The position numbers and the translations under genes were made by a program. A DNA stretch of 51,820 nucleotides from Armatimonadota bacterium. GTDB lineage: Bacteria; Armatimonadota; JADLDR01. The notes beneath the pieces were generated by a model that had not been told where the DNA came from, did no database searches, and saw only the letters and a program-made list of their open reading frames with translations. Positions 43,131-51,546 of the stretch are shown here, piece after piece (position 1 is the first letter of the stretch; each line of letters opens with the position of its first letter). The stretch spans positions 1 through 51,820 of the forward strand of contig JADLDR010000065.1 in the NCBI GenBank assembly GCA_020846535.1, written 5' to 3'.

Positions 43131-43758
43131 GATGGTATTACAGGAACTGACCATTATTTACGCAGACAGATCGCCCGGGGCAGGGTACTCGATGTGGGCT
43201 GTGGTCTGGGCGGTCCCTGAACCGGGCATCTAAAGCCGCGCTGAAGGTCGGTATTGACCCTGAGTTCGCCGCTGTGACAAGGGCACGGGCATTAAATCCG
43301 GATATCTTCTGCAATTGCGCCAATGGATATACGCTGCTCTTTACCGACCGTGCTTTCGATTCCGCGATCTGTGTAGACGTCATCGAGCATATCGCCAGGC
43401 CCATGGAGTTACGGCTGGAAATAAGGCGCGTTTTGAAGCCGGGAGGCCGCCTCCTCCTGCAAACGCCGCATTATCCGATCAAGCGGCTGTTCGATTTCTG
43501 GCACTGGCTGAATAAAAGAAGGCCGCTGGCCGATGATTCCAGGCATATATCGAAAATGAGCGCATATCGCCTGTGGCGCGATATGTTGAAGAGGCGGGAA
43601 TCACCATCGAGCTTCTGAGAGCAAGGAATCTGCCTTTCCGGGGAATCGCGCCCGGGTCGAAATATCTGACGCTCAAGCCGATCCTGTGCCTGGCTCAGAA
43701 GACGATAGTGGTGGGCCGCAAAGATTCGCTCCCGTGCGACCAGCAAGGGCCGGGATAA
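43131..43758 (+). pseudogene. Broken methyltransferase (frameshifted)
   Basis: A recognisable class I methyltransferase without a start codon at its conserved N-terminus (YDGITGTDHYLRRQI). The SAM motif VLDVGCGLGG is followed at about 43215 by a stop that one missing or extra base would cure (then SLNRASKAALKVGIDPEF, VCVDVIEHIARPM, LKPGGRLLLQTPH). A second frame change near 43570-43600 continues into EAGITIELLRARNLPFRG. Two lesions and a missing start suggest decay. The surrounding cluster is intact. Confidence 0.75.
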
Positions 43759-43792
43759 TGCGCTCGATTCTGCGGACAAGACAATTCTACCC

Positions 43793-45166
43793 ATGAATAC
43801 TTTGCAACTACAACGGTCGCCATTGATCTTTCTGGTTGTTTTTGCCGCCGCCGTTGCGGGGCCTGTGGCAGTCGTTCTGATCGATACACTGGGCAATGCT
43901 TCCCCCATGCTCCCGCCTTCGGACCTATCCTGGCCGCCAGCAGTGCTTGCGGCCACAACCTTTTTGGGAATCGGTCTGTTCATTTTTCGCTTGTGGCCCG
44001 CTCATGCCGGGAAATGGCCTCTCTTTCTCACGGCGTATGCGATGCGCCTTGCTGTCGGGTTCACTCTCTCGTGGATATTTCAATACGACGATGAACGGCA
44101 TTTTCATGAAATGGCCGCCGGGATAGCTTCCGCCTTGGATGCAGGCGTTTTGACAGCGGCCAGGGGAGGCTATGCTCAACTGATAGGCGTTCTCTATTGG
44201 GTGTTCGGCGACAGCTTTCTGGTAGCCAAAGCATACAATGCTTTTATCGGGGCTCTCTTGCCGTTCCTGCTATATGATCTGGCTCTGTCCGCCTTTCCCG
44301 ACCGACCGAGGATCGCTTTCAGAAGCCTTTATTTTGCTATTTTCCTCCCGCCGTTGCTGTTTTATAGCGGAATGAATTTGAAAGAAATGTCGACCGCATT
44401 GGCTATCGTCCTGTCCTTCTGGTGCCTGCAAGTTCCCTCCTGGCCTCAGAGCATGCGGATCGCCGGAGCATTGGGAGGTTGTTTTCTGATTTACTATATC
44501 CGCACCGGTTGGTTTATTTTTACCCTGCTTGGCGTAATCGCATATCTGTTAATAGGAGAAAAGTGGGACCCATCCCGATTGCGGACTTTGCACAAATCCT
44601 GGTCTCGGCTGGCGCTGGCGGCGATGATCGTTATCGGCTTGTTGCCCCTTTTGCATAATGCAAACAAATATGCCCTGTGGCTGGTGACGCGCCAGTATTC
44701 CTCGGAAATGTTCAAACGCACGGCTTCCAGAACAACGGTGGGTCAATTCATCGATCCGCGGGAGGTACTCTCGCCGCGTAATGCGGTCGTACTCACTTTA
44801 AGAGCCAGCCTGACTCCCTCTCCCCTGCGGGTCTTTTTCGACTCTGGAATCACGGTGGTGATGGAAGGTCTGGTGATGCTCACCTGGTACGCCCTGTTTG
44901 CGTTTGCGCTCATCGGTTTATATACGTCATGGCCCGACGGAAAGGCCATTTCATGGGCGGTTGCTGCGATGACCATGTTCATCGCGGCAGCCCTCGCGTC
45001 GGCGCTGGGAGGAGACCCCTATCGCCACCGGATTTCGATGCTCCCATTGTTTTATATATTCAGCGCCGCCGGGCTGGAATACAAACATCGATACTGGATT
45101 GTTCAGGGTTTCTGGCTGCTCATCATATTTTTCTTCACACTTCTATATATCAAACTGAGGTCTTGA
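43793..45166 (+). CDS. Polytopic membrane protein, candidate Wzy polymerase or GT-C enzyme
   Basis: A 457-residue integral membrane protein with about ten hydrophobic segments, not confidently assigned. Near residue 100, just after a helix, is FQYDDERHFHEMA. An acidic pair in a first extracytoplasmic loop is typical of GT-C glycosyltransferases (family 39-like) and could also fit a Wzy-type polymerase. Later it has YYIRTGWFIFTLLG, EMFKRTASRTTVG and RHRISMLPLFYIF. It is the only unassigned multi-span protein in the cluster besides the flippase, which makes it the best polymerase candidate. Confidence 0.6.
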   Translation: MNTLQLQRSPLIFLVVFAAAVAGPVAVVLIDTLGNASPMLPPSDLSWPPAVLAATTFLGIGLFIFRLWPAHAGKWPLFLTAYAMRLAVGFTLSWIFQYDDERHFHEMAAGIASALDAGVLTAARGGYAQLIGVLYWVFGDSFLVAKAYNAFIGALLPFLLYDLALSAFPDRPRIAFRSLYFAIFLPPLLFYSGMNLKEMSTALAIVLSFWCLQVPSWPQSMRIAGALGGCFLIYYIRTGWFIFTLLGVIAYLLIGEKWDPSRLRTLHKSWSRLALAAMIVIGLLPLLHNANKYALWLVTRQYSSEMFKRTASRTTVGQFIDPREVLSPRNAVVLTLRASLTPSPLRVFFDSGITVVMEGLVMLTWYALFAFALIGLYTSWPDGKAISWAVAAMTMFIAAALASALGGDPYRHRISMLPLFYIFSAAGLEYKHRYWIVQGFWLLIIFFFTLLYIKLRS

Positions 45167-45200
45167 CTATAGGCGGGCCAGAGCAGGAGCTATCCTTCTG

Positions 45201-46352
45201 ATGCGATACTGTTTTTTGAATATCAACCTCCAGGGCGGCGGGGCGGAGCGGCAGATCGTTCAGCTTATCAAACACTGGCGGTTTGAAAACGGCCGGGTGG
45301 ATATGGTTTTGCTAGAAAATCAGGGGGTCTGGTTCGATGAACTTCCTCCTGGCGTAGTGCGCCACTGTATAATAGAGCGACTGCCTGCAAATCCGGTGTC
45401 TAAAATTCTATGGGCGCTCCAACTGGTGCCCCGCTTGCGCCGATTCTTTACCCAACAGCATTATGATGTCGTGATAACATTTCTGTGGCCCCCGACCCTT
45501 GTAGCGGCCCTCGCCTTGAAGAACATAAGAAAGCGTCCGGTGCTGATATGGTCGGTGCAGAGTGACTTTGAGAAGAGCATGACCCTTCATGCGGACGGAT
45601 GGTTAAGACGGCTTCTGGTGAAAGCCTTCCTCCCACATGCGGTAAACCATTTTGTGGCGGTTTCACAAGGAATAAAGCGCCAGCTTCAGAATAGATTCCA
45701 TATTCCCGATCACTGTATCGAGGCGATCCCCAACGGCATCGATTTTGAAAGGATTTCCGAAATGCTGAAGGAGAATGAGCCGTTGGCCGCCAAGAACAAT
45801 AATATTCGCATCATCAGTATTGGCCGGCTCAATCCTCCGAAGGGAATGGAGGTATTGCTCAGATCGATGGAGATCGCTAAGAGGACATTTTCGGATATAG
45901 AGTGTTATATTCTCGGAGACGGCCCCCAGCGCGAGCAACTGACCGGCTTGGCTGAACATCTCGGGCTGGGGGAGAGCGTTCATTTTGTCGGGCATGTGCG
46001 TAATCCGTATCGATGGGCTGCGACATCCGATCTGTTCGTTTTGCCCTCGCACTGGGAAACATTCGGCATTGCCATCGCTGAGGCGATGTTTGTCGGGCTG
46101 CCGGTCGTTGCGACAGCGACTGATGGAGCCAAAGATATTATCGAGGACGGCTCGGATGGCTTGATCGTGCCCGTGGGGGATGCCGAAAAGATGGCTGTAG
46201 CGATGCTCAGACTGATTCAAGACCCGGGCTTAAGGTCGAGATTGGGTGCGCAAGCTCGCATGAAAGCGCAGAAATTCGATGCGGTGGCGATTGCCGGACG
46301 ATACTTGGAACTGACAGACAGGCTTCTGACGGAGCGTGTTGGCGATGCCTAA
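45201..46352 (+). CDS. Glycosyltransferase family 4 (e)
   Basis: A 383-residue GT-B glycosyltransferase: FLNINLQGGGAERQIVQLI at the N-terminus (acceptor domain), IISIGRLNPPKGMEVLLRSM in the donor domain and E-x7-E in WETFGIAIAEAM. AGGAG lies about ten bases before the ATG. It overlaps the next gene by eight bases. Confidence 0.88.
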   Translation: MRYCFLNINLQGGGAERQIVQLIKHWRFENGRVDMVLLENQGVWFDELPPGVVRHCIIERLPANPVSKILWALQLVPRLRRFFTQQHYDVVITFLWPPTLVAALALKNIRKRPVLIWSVQSDFEKSMTLHADGWLRRLLVKAFLPHAVNHFVAVSQGIKRQLQNRFHIPDHCIEAIPNGIDFERISEMLKENEPLAAKNNNIRIISIGRLNPPKGMEVLLRSMEIAKRTFSDIECYILGDGPQREQLTGLAEHLGLGESVHFVGHVRNPYRWAATSDLFVLPSHWETFGIAIAEAMFVGLPVVATATDGAKDIIEDGSDGLIVPVGDAEKMAVAMLRLIQDPGLRSRLGAQARMKAQKFDAVAIAGRYLELTDRLLTERVGDA

Positions 46353-47475
46353 ACTTTTGCTGGTTTCTCACTGGGATTGGGTTTTGTATAACTTCCGGCT
46401 GCCACTAGCCCGGAGGTTAAGAGATCAGGGGTATGAGGTAATATTCGTCTGCCCTTTCGGAGAGTATGTGGAGGGACTCCGGTCCGAGAGATTTCCATGC
46501 ATACACTGGCAGGTTTCAAGGCGAAGCCTGAATCCGTTGCGGGAGGTGGGTTCGGTCCGCCACCTGATCCGGATTTACCGTCAGGAGCAGCCCGATCTGG
46601 CGCATCATTTTACGATCAAGCCGAACCTCTACGGCTCGATAGCAGCCCAACGAGCCAAAGTGCCGAGAATAGTCAACACTTTCAGTGGGCTGGGCTGGCT
46701 TTTTTCATCCAGCAAACTCTCCAGCGCGATCCGCCTGGGCGTTATCCCTGTCTTGCGAAAGGCGCTCCATGCGCCCGGGGTCTGGACGATTTTTCAAAAT
46801 CAAGAGGACATGAAAAGCCTCCTGGCAATCCGGGCGATTCCCGAAGACCGCTGCCTGATCATTGCCGGTTCCGGGGTCGATACCAGTCGCTTCTCGTACG
46901 TCGTTCCGCTTTCCGGAAGTAACGGGAATCCTGTTTTTCTGATGGCTTGCAGGCTGCTTAAAGATAAAGGGGTGGGGGAGTTCGTCGAGGCGGCGCGTCT
47001 GATAAGAAAGAGAGGCGGCAGCGCTCGGTTCTGGCTGGCAGGCGCGCTCGATAAAGGCAACCCGGCATGTATCGCGCAGGAATCCTTGACAGCCTGGGAG
47101 CAGGAAGGTATCGTCGAATTGCTGGGCCAGCGTGGCGACATGCCCGACCTGCTGCGGCAGGTCGATGCCGCCGTCCTGCCCAGTTACCATGAAGGTGTGC
47201 CCCGTTTTTTGCTGGAAGCGGCTTCTGCCGGGCTGCCGCTGGTGGCGACCGATATCGAAGGCTGCCGGATGGTGATTGAAGAGGGCGTCAACGGCTTTCG
47301 CGTTCCCATCCGCAACGCCGAAAAGCTTGCCGAAGCACTGTGGAAACTGGCGAAGGATGCGAGTTTGCGCCTGAGGATGGGCCGGGCAAGCCGCGATATC
47401 GCAGTTCGCCGCTTCGATGAATCTCAGATCCTTTCGCAGTTCGAGCAGCTATATGCCGATCTGCTGAATCGGTAG
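46345..47475 (+). CDS. Glycosyltransferase family 4 (f)
   Basis: A GT-B glycosyltransferase (376 aa). The start MPKLLLVSHWDWVLYNFRLP resembles the capsular/O-antigen GT4 subgroup that includes PglA-like enzymes. The donor domain has FLMACRLLKDKGVGEFVEA and E-x7-E in YHEGVPRFLLEAA. ATG 46345 is used; GTG 46336 is in frame. It overlaps the previous stop by eight bases. Confidence 0.88.
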   Translation: MPKLLLVSHWDWVLYNFRLPLARRLRDQGYEVIFVCPFGEYVEGLRSERFPCIHWQVSRRSLNPLREVGSVRHLIRIYRQEQPDLAHHFTIKPNLYGSIAAQRAKVPRIVNTFSGLGWLFSSSKLSSAIRLGVIPVLRKALHAPGVWTIFQNQEDMKSLLAIRAIPEDRCLIIAGSGVDTSRFSYVVPLSGSNGNPVFLMACRLLKDKGVGEFVEAARLIRKRGGSARFWLAGALDKGNPACIAQESLTAWEQEGIVELLGQRGDMPDLLRQVDAAVLPSYHEGVPRFLLEAASAGLPLVATDIEGCRMVIEEGVNGFRVPIRNAEKLAEALWKLAKDASLRLRMGRASRDIAVRRFDESQILSQFEQLYADLLNR

Positions 47476-47529
47476 GAACGGGCCTGACGATAGATTATAG
47501 AATGCAGACGGACACATGCGAGGATTAGT

Positions 47530-48600
47530 ATGACGCCTCTACTCATAGCGTTTCTCGGGGGGTTGGCAGGCTGCCTGGCTGCTCACGGGTTCGCCTTGCG
47601 GAGAGGACTCGTCCACCACCCGAAATCGGAGCGATGGAACGGCGGATCGGAGCAGGAAGAACCTTTAGCGCCGGAGTCTTCTGTCATGGTGAGTCAGGCC
47701 GTGCAGTCTCCGAAAAGGCAGATTACAACGCTGGGCGGGGTCGGCATCTGGACCGGCGTTGCAGCGGCCCTGTTGGTGGCTTGCCCTCAGGATGGTCATC
47801 GTAACGGAGCGATCCTAATCGGAGCGACAATTGCCTTGATATTCGGGCTCTGGGATGACCGGAGAAATCTTTCGCCCCGGACGAAACTGCTGGTGCAAGC
47901 GTTTCTGGGTGTGTATGTTGCCACCCTGGCGGTGGACATCAATTATCTTCCATCGCTTCTCAAAATCCCCATGGTGACCTTTGCGGTCATCGCCGGGATG
48001 AATATGGTGAACCTGATGGACAACATGGATGGGGCGGCAGGCTTGCTGAGCGGCCTTGCCGGAGCCGGCCTGAGCATTCTGGGCTGGCAGGGCGAAAATC
48101 TTCAGATGCTTTCTCTCGGAATGTCCCTGGTCGGGGCGTCAGCAGCATTCTGGGGATTCAACCATCCTCCGGCTCGCATGTATATGGGGGATGCCGGCAG
48201 CATGCTGATCGGCTACCTGCTGACTGTGCTGGCTCTACAAGCCAGCACGCTCCCATATATCCACTCCTGGCAAAAAGTGATGGTTCCTCCTCTGATACTT
48301 GGCCTTTTCATTATGGATACGCTGGGAGTGATGATCTGGCGAAGAATGAACGGCAGGCCGATTATGCAGGGAGACTGCAACCACCTGACCCACCGGCTGG
48401 CGAAGCTGGTGAAACGCTGGGCCAAAGGCGGATCTGAAGGGTGGGTCAATGCCCTTTTGGGTATCCTCCAAATTATCCTGGTTCTGGTTGTCCTCATGGC
48501 TGTCCGCTCAGGTTCTCCATTCGAAGCAACAGCCTGGCTCGGTTTTGCGGTTGCCGGGCTGGCGGCGCTCGGGTTAGGGGTCTTTCGCTGGATACAGTAA
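47530..48600 (+). CDS. WecA/MraY-type polyprenyl-phosphate glycosyl-1-phosphate transferase
   Basis: An integral-membrane phosphotransferase (356 aa) that would begin the repeat unit by moving a sugar-1-phosphate from UDP-sugar to undecaprenyl phosphate. Signature stretches: ITTLGGVGIWTG, GLWDDRRNLSPRTKLLVQ (acidic pair), VNLMDNMDGAAGLLSG and MYMGDAGSMLIGYLL. The cytoplasmic loop ends with DCNHLTHRL. About ten membrane segments are visible. Being late in the cluster is common for such genes. The ATG has GAGGATTAG before it. Confidence 0.88.
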   Translation: MTPLLIAFLGGLAGCLAAHGFALRRGLVHHPKSERWNGGSEQEEPLAPESSVMVSQAVQSPKRQITTLGGVGIWTGVAAALLVACPQDGHRNGAILIGATIALIFGLWDDRRNLSPRTKLLVQAFLGVYVATLAVDINYLPSLLKIPMVTFAVIAGMNMVNLMDNMDGAAGLLSGLAGAGLSILGWQGENLQMLSLGMSLVGASAAFWGFNHPPARMYMGDAGSMLIGYLLTVLALQASTLPYIHSWQKVMVPPLILGLFIMDTLGVMIWRRMNGRPIMQGDCNHLTHRLAKLVKRWAKGGSEGWVNALLGILQIILVLVVLMAVRSGSPFEATAWLGFAVAGLAALGLGVFRWIQ

Positions 48601-48646
48601 AGCCGTACAAAACATTTCTGCTGAATGCGATTAACTGGGAGGCATC

Positions 48647-49615
48647 ATGTCCGTATTGATTACAGGCGGGGCCGGATTCATCGGCTCTCACCTAGCTGAA
48701 GCTCTGCTGGAAACGGGAGAGGAGGTCTGGGCGTTAGACGATCTATCAACCGGAAATCTAAGAAATATCCTGCCCCTGTTCGAGCATCCAAGATTCCATT
48801 TTGAAGAAGGCTCCGTACTCGATGCCGGGAAGGTGCGTAAAGTAGCCGCTAACTGTCGTAAGATTTATCATCTGGCCGCAGTGGTCGGTGTTCGCCTGGT
48901 TTTTGAAAAACCTCTGGAAACTATCGAAACCAATGTTCAGGGAACTGAAATTGTCTTGAAAACCGCTTTGCAATATGGCTGCAAGGTGCTGATCGCCTCT
49001 ACCTCCGAGGTATACGGCAAAGACACCCGGAATGGCGATAAATTCCGCGAGACCGATGATATCACCCTGGCGACCTCGCTCCGGTGGGGGTACGCTTGTT
49101 CAAAAGCATTGGACGAATACCTCGCCCGTTCCTATGCCCAGCAAAAAGGGCTGCCGGTCGTGATCGTCCGCTTTTTCAATACGGTCGGGCCGCGCCAAAG
49201 CCCCGCTTACGGCATGGTTATCCCGCGCTTTATCCGCCAGGCGCTGACCGGAAAGCCGATCACCATCTACGGGGACGGTAAGCAGGTCCGCAGTTTCGGA
49301 TGGGTCGGCGATGTCGTCCGGTCGATCATGCAATTGATGGCGATTTCGCAGTCGGAAGGACAGGTCGTCAATATCGGCAACGATGAGCCGGTGACCATTG
49401 AAGATCTGGCCCATAAGATCAAAGCCAAGACCGAGAGCGATTCACAGATTGCCCACATCCCTTACGAGCAAGCTTACGGCCCGGATTTCGAAGATATCCG
49501 TTATCGTGTGCCTGATATCGGAAAGCTTCGGAATATGATCGCATACGAGCCAACCGTGAATCTGGAAGAGATTCTCAACCGGACCATCGCCTTTGAGAAG
49601 CAGAGTACTGCCTAG
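48647..49615 (+). CDS. NAD-dependent epimerase/dehydratase (UDP-sugar type)
   Basis: A 322-residue SDR enzyme: NAD motif TGGAGFIGSHLAEAL, catalytic Tyr149-Lys153 in WGYACSKAL and conserved VRFFNTVGPRQSP. The active-site strand STSEVYG provides the Ser. It resembles UDP-glucuronate decarboxylases and 4-epimerases (UXS/GalE-like); which one is not decidable. It supplies another nucleotide sugar for the cluster. GGAGG precedes the ATG. Confidence 0.9.
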   Translation: MSVLITGGAGFIGSHLAEALLETGEEVWALDDLSTGNLRNILPLFEHPRFHFEEGSVLDAGKVRKVAANCRKIYHLAAVVGVRLVFEKPLETIETNVQGTEIVLKTALQYGCKVLIASTSEVYGKDTRNGDKFRETDDITLATSLRWGYACSKALDEYLARSYAQQKGLPVVIVRFFNTVGPRQSPAYGMVIPRFIRQALTGKPITIYGDGKQVRSFGWVGDVVRSIMQLMAISQSEGQVVNIGNDEPVTIEDLAHKIKAKTESDSQIAHIPYEQAYGPDFEDIRYRVPDIGKLRNMIAYEPTVNLEEILNRTIAFEKQSTA

Positions 49616-49656
49616 ATCGAAGAAACCGAGCAACCGGTCCCAATAGGCAGAAGATC

Positions 49657-50778
49657 ATGAAAAGAGCGCATCGAATAATTGCATGTATCGCCCTCTGCAC
49701 GATATGTTGGCAGGCAGGGGCGGATCGAGGGAAAAAGGTAATTACCTACGGCTGGAATGCGCCTGATACTGCATTTGTGCGCTCCCACTGGCGCGAAATG
49801 GAGAAACTGCCGCTCGACGGAGCCAGCATCGTAGTCGCCATTGACCCGGGCAGACCCACCTCAGGCAACGGGGCCTCTGAGAACCTGCTGGGTTGGAATC
49901 TGTTCGGTCAGAAGAAATTCGCTGTTCGGGATTTCGCAGGAGCTATCGCCGACCTGAAATCGGCGAAGTGGCGCAGGTTTACCGATAATTTTATGGTGGC
50001 TGTGATTTCCTCGTCTGCCCAAGATCAGGGGCTGACCTGGTTCGACGACCTGCGCTGGAAGGCCATTCTCAACAACTGGCAGGTGATGGTGTCCATCGCC
50101 AAGCAGGGCGGTTGCAAGGGAATTTTGCTGGACCCGGAGCACTATGGCTTCAAACTCTTCAGTTTTATCGAACAGCAGCAGCGATACCCCGGCTCGTTTG
50201 AGGGCTATGTGGCGAAGGCTCGCCAGAGGGGGCGTGATCTGATGGCCGCCACCAGGCGGATCTTTCCGGATATCACGATCATGACGCTGCACGGTTACGG
50301 CCTGGCCTGGAGCCGAGTGCGACCGAGCCTGTTTCAGCGGAAATCCCTGGCGCAGGTGGATTACTCGCTCCTCCCCGCCTTTCTCGACGGCATGATCGAG
50401 GCCGCTTCGCCTCAGGCCGTCATTGTGGACGGGTATGAAAATGCCTATGAATTCAAATCCCGCAGCCATTTCGTGAGCGCCCGCGATACAGTCAAACGTC
50501 AAGCTAAAAGCCTGAGCCGAGTGCCGTCAACTTATGCGAAACGGCTCCAGATCGGGTTCGGCCTGTGGCTCGATTACGGCGGGGCAAAGCGATGGGATAT
50601 CACGGATCTCACGAAGAATTATTTCTCCCCGGACGAGTTTGCCCGGGTTCTCAAGGCAGCTCTGGAAGAAAGCGACCGCTATGTATGGATATACACTCAG
50701 ACTCCGCGCTTCTTCCCTCCGTCAAACCTGCCGGACGCCTACCTCAAAGCCATTGCGGAGGTCCGCCGCAGTCCCTAA
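49657..50778 (+). CDS. Secreted glycosidase-like protein (373 aa)
   Basis: Family not recognised. The N-terminus is a signal peptide (RIIACIALCTICWQAGA, cleaved about residue 22). The rest looks like a TIM-barrel enzyme: KVITYGWNAPD, GASIVVAIDPG, GCKGILLDPEHYGF (candidate acidic residues on a strand), TIMTLHGYGLAW, QAVIVDGYENAYEF and RYVWIYTQTPRF. It is the last gene of the exopolysaccharide cluster, where polymer-trimming glycosidases often occur, so a role in cutting or releasing the polymer is plausible. It shows the same general style as the secreted proteins at 10006 and 12504. The ribosome site is weak. Confidence 0.7.
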   Translation: MKRAHRIIACIALCTICWQAGADRGKKVITYGWNAPDTAFVRSHWREMEKLPLDGASIVVAIDPGRPTSGNGASENLLGWNLFGQKKFAVRDFAGAIADLKSAKWRRFTDNFMVAVISSSAQDQGLTWFDDLRWKAILNNWQVMVSIAKQGGCKGILLDPEHYGFKLFSFIEQQQRYPGSFEGYVAKARQRGRDLMAATRRIFPDITIMTLHGYGLAWSRVRPSLFQRKSLAQVDYSLLPAFLDGMIEAASPQAVIVDGYENAYEFKSRSHFVSARDTVKRQAKSLSRVPSTYAKRLQIGFGLWLDYGGAKRWDITDLTKNYFSPDEFARVLKAALEESDRYVWIYTQTPRFFPPSNLPDAYLKAIAEVRRSP

Positions 50779-50805
50779 CTAGAGGCGGCTCGTTCCGATG
50801 CCGAT

Positions 50806-50834
50806 TTGACAATCCCGGCGAAATGTGCTAAAAT
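50806..50834 (+). promoter_or_regulatory. Promoter for tRNA-Lys
   Basis: TTGACA (50806-50811), a 17-base spacer and TAAAAT (50829-50834), just before the tRNA at 50846. TGC precedes the -10, as at the promoter at 30691. Confidence 0.75.
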
Positions 50835-50845
50835 AAATCGCAGGT

Positions 50846-50920
50846 GGGCCGTTAGCTCAGTGGTAGAGCATCTCCCTTTTAAGGAGAGGGTCGCGCGTTC
50901 GAGTCGCGCACGGCTCACCA
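50846..50920 (+). tRNA. tRNA-Lys (anticodon TTT)
   Basis: A 75-nt cloverleaf: acceptor GGGCCGT pairs with ACGGCTC (one G-U), anticodon stem TCTCC/GGAGA, loop CTTTTAA with anticodon TTT at 50878-50880, T stem GCGCG/CGCGC with the loop TTCGAGT. The 3' CCA is encoded. Confidence 0.97.
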
Positions 50921-51140
50921 GATACCTTTAGCCCTCCCTCCCTTGCTTTTCCCCATGAACCCCACGATACCTTGTGTCACCGCTTCCCTGTCTTTTCGAA
51001 GCAGGAATCACGCTTGCCCCTGTCAGGAAACGCTCCCTTACTCGGGTATTTTACCAAGGCGACATAAAGATCTCTCTTTATGGTATAATAAGTTACCTAA
51101 GTTGCCACCTAGCCCGGGGCCAGTCCTGTTGGCCGCGGTA

Positions 51141-51162
51141 GGGGCGCGATGCATCGCGCCCC
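51141..51162. repeat. 22-bp perfect palindrome, copy 1
   Basis: GGGGCGCGATG followed by its exact reverse complement; the same 22 bases recur at 51416-51437. The flank GTA before copy 1 and TAC after copy 2 complete the edge GTAGGGGCG/CGCCCCTAC, shared with the inverted repeat at 1469-1490. Confidence 0.8.
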
Positions 51163-51415
51163 ATCGCTATCCCGATCAGGGTGACTGTCCCGCCGGGGCG
51201 GGGTGCGGGACTTGGGGAGACCGTTCCCTAACCCCCCCGCCCCCTTCCCGAAACGGGCAGGGGGAGGAGATGGGGGGGTCAATGACCGCACCCTCTCTCC
51301 CCCTCTCCCCGGAGGCGCTCCGGCGCATCCCTTGGGTTTCGGGGCGAGGGGCCAGGGGAGAGCGGTCACCCCTCCCCCAGGAGCGGAGGATGTTTCCCCT
51401 TCTCTGGATCGCTAG

Positions 51416-51437
51416 GGGGCGCGATGCATCGCGCCCC
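51416..51437. repeat. 22-bp perfect palindrome, copy 2
   Basis: Identical to 51141-51162 and followed by TAC. The two copies bracket about 250 bases of C/G-rich sequence, a possible small non-autonomous element. Confidence 0.8.
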
Positions 51438-51546
51438 TACATGATTCGGTCAGGTAGCAACTCGGGTCATTGAGGCTTTCCGATTGGAAATATTGGTTGT
51501 ATTACACAGACTTCGATTTTGAAATTGAAATCCTGTGCTTCGCCTA

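Larger units (their letters stand above)
50921..51546. other. Repeat-filled spacer without a supported gene
   Basis: 626 bases with no convincing gene. They hold two identical 22-bp palindromes (51141 and 51416) and long C/G-rich runs resembling the CCCTCCCCC-type junk seen elsewhere. A TATAAT at 51084-51089 with upstream TGG has no clear -35. A 176-codon open frame here is low-complexity and spans the repeats, so I reject it. Confidence 0.6.

Noticed and set aside
50943..51473. 176-codon plus-strand open frame after the tRNA
   Set aside because: It crosses two palindromic repeats and long C/G runs; the translation is low-complexity with no ribosome site.
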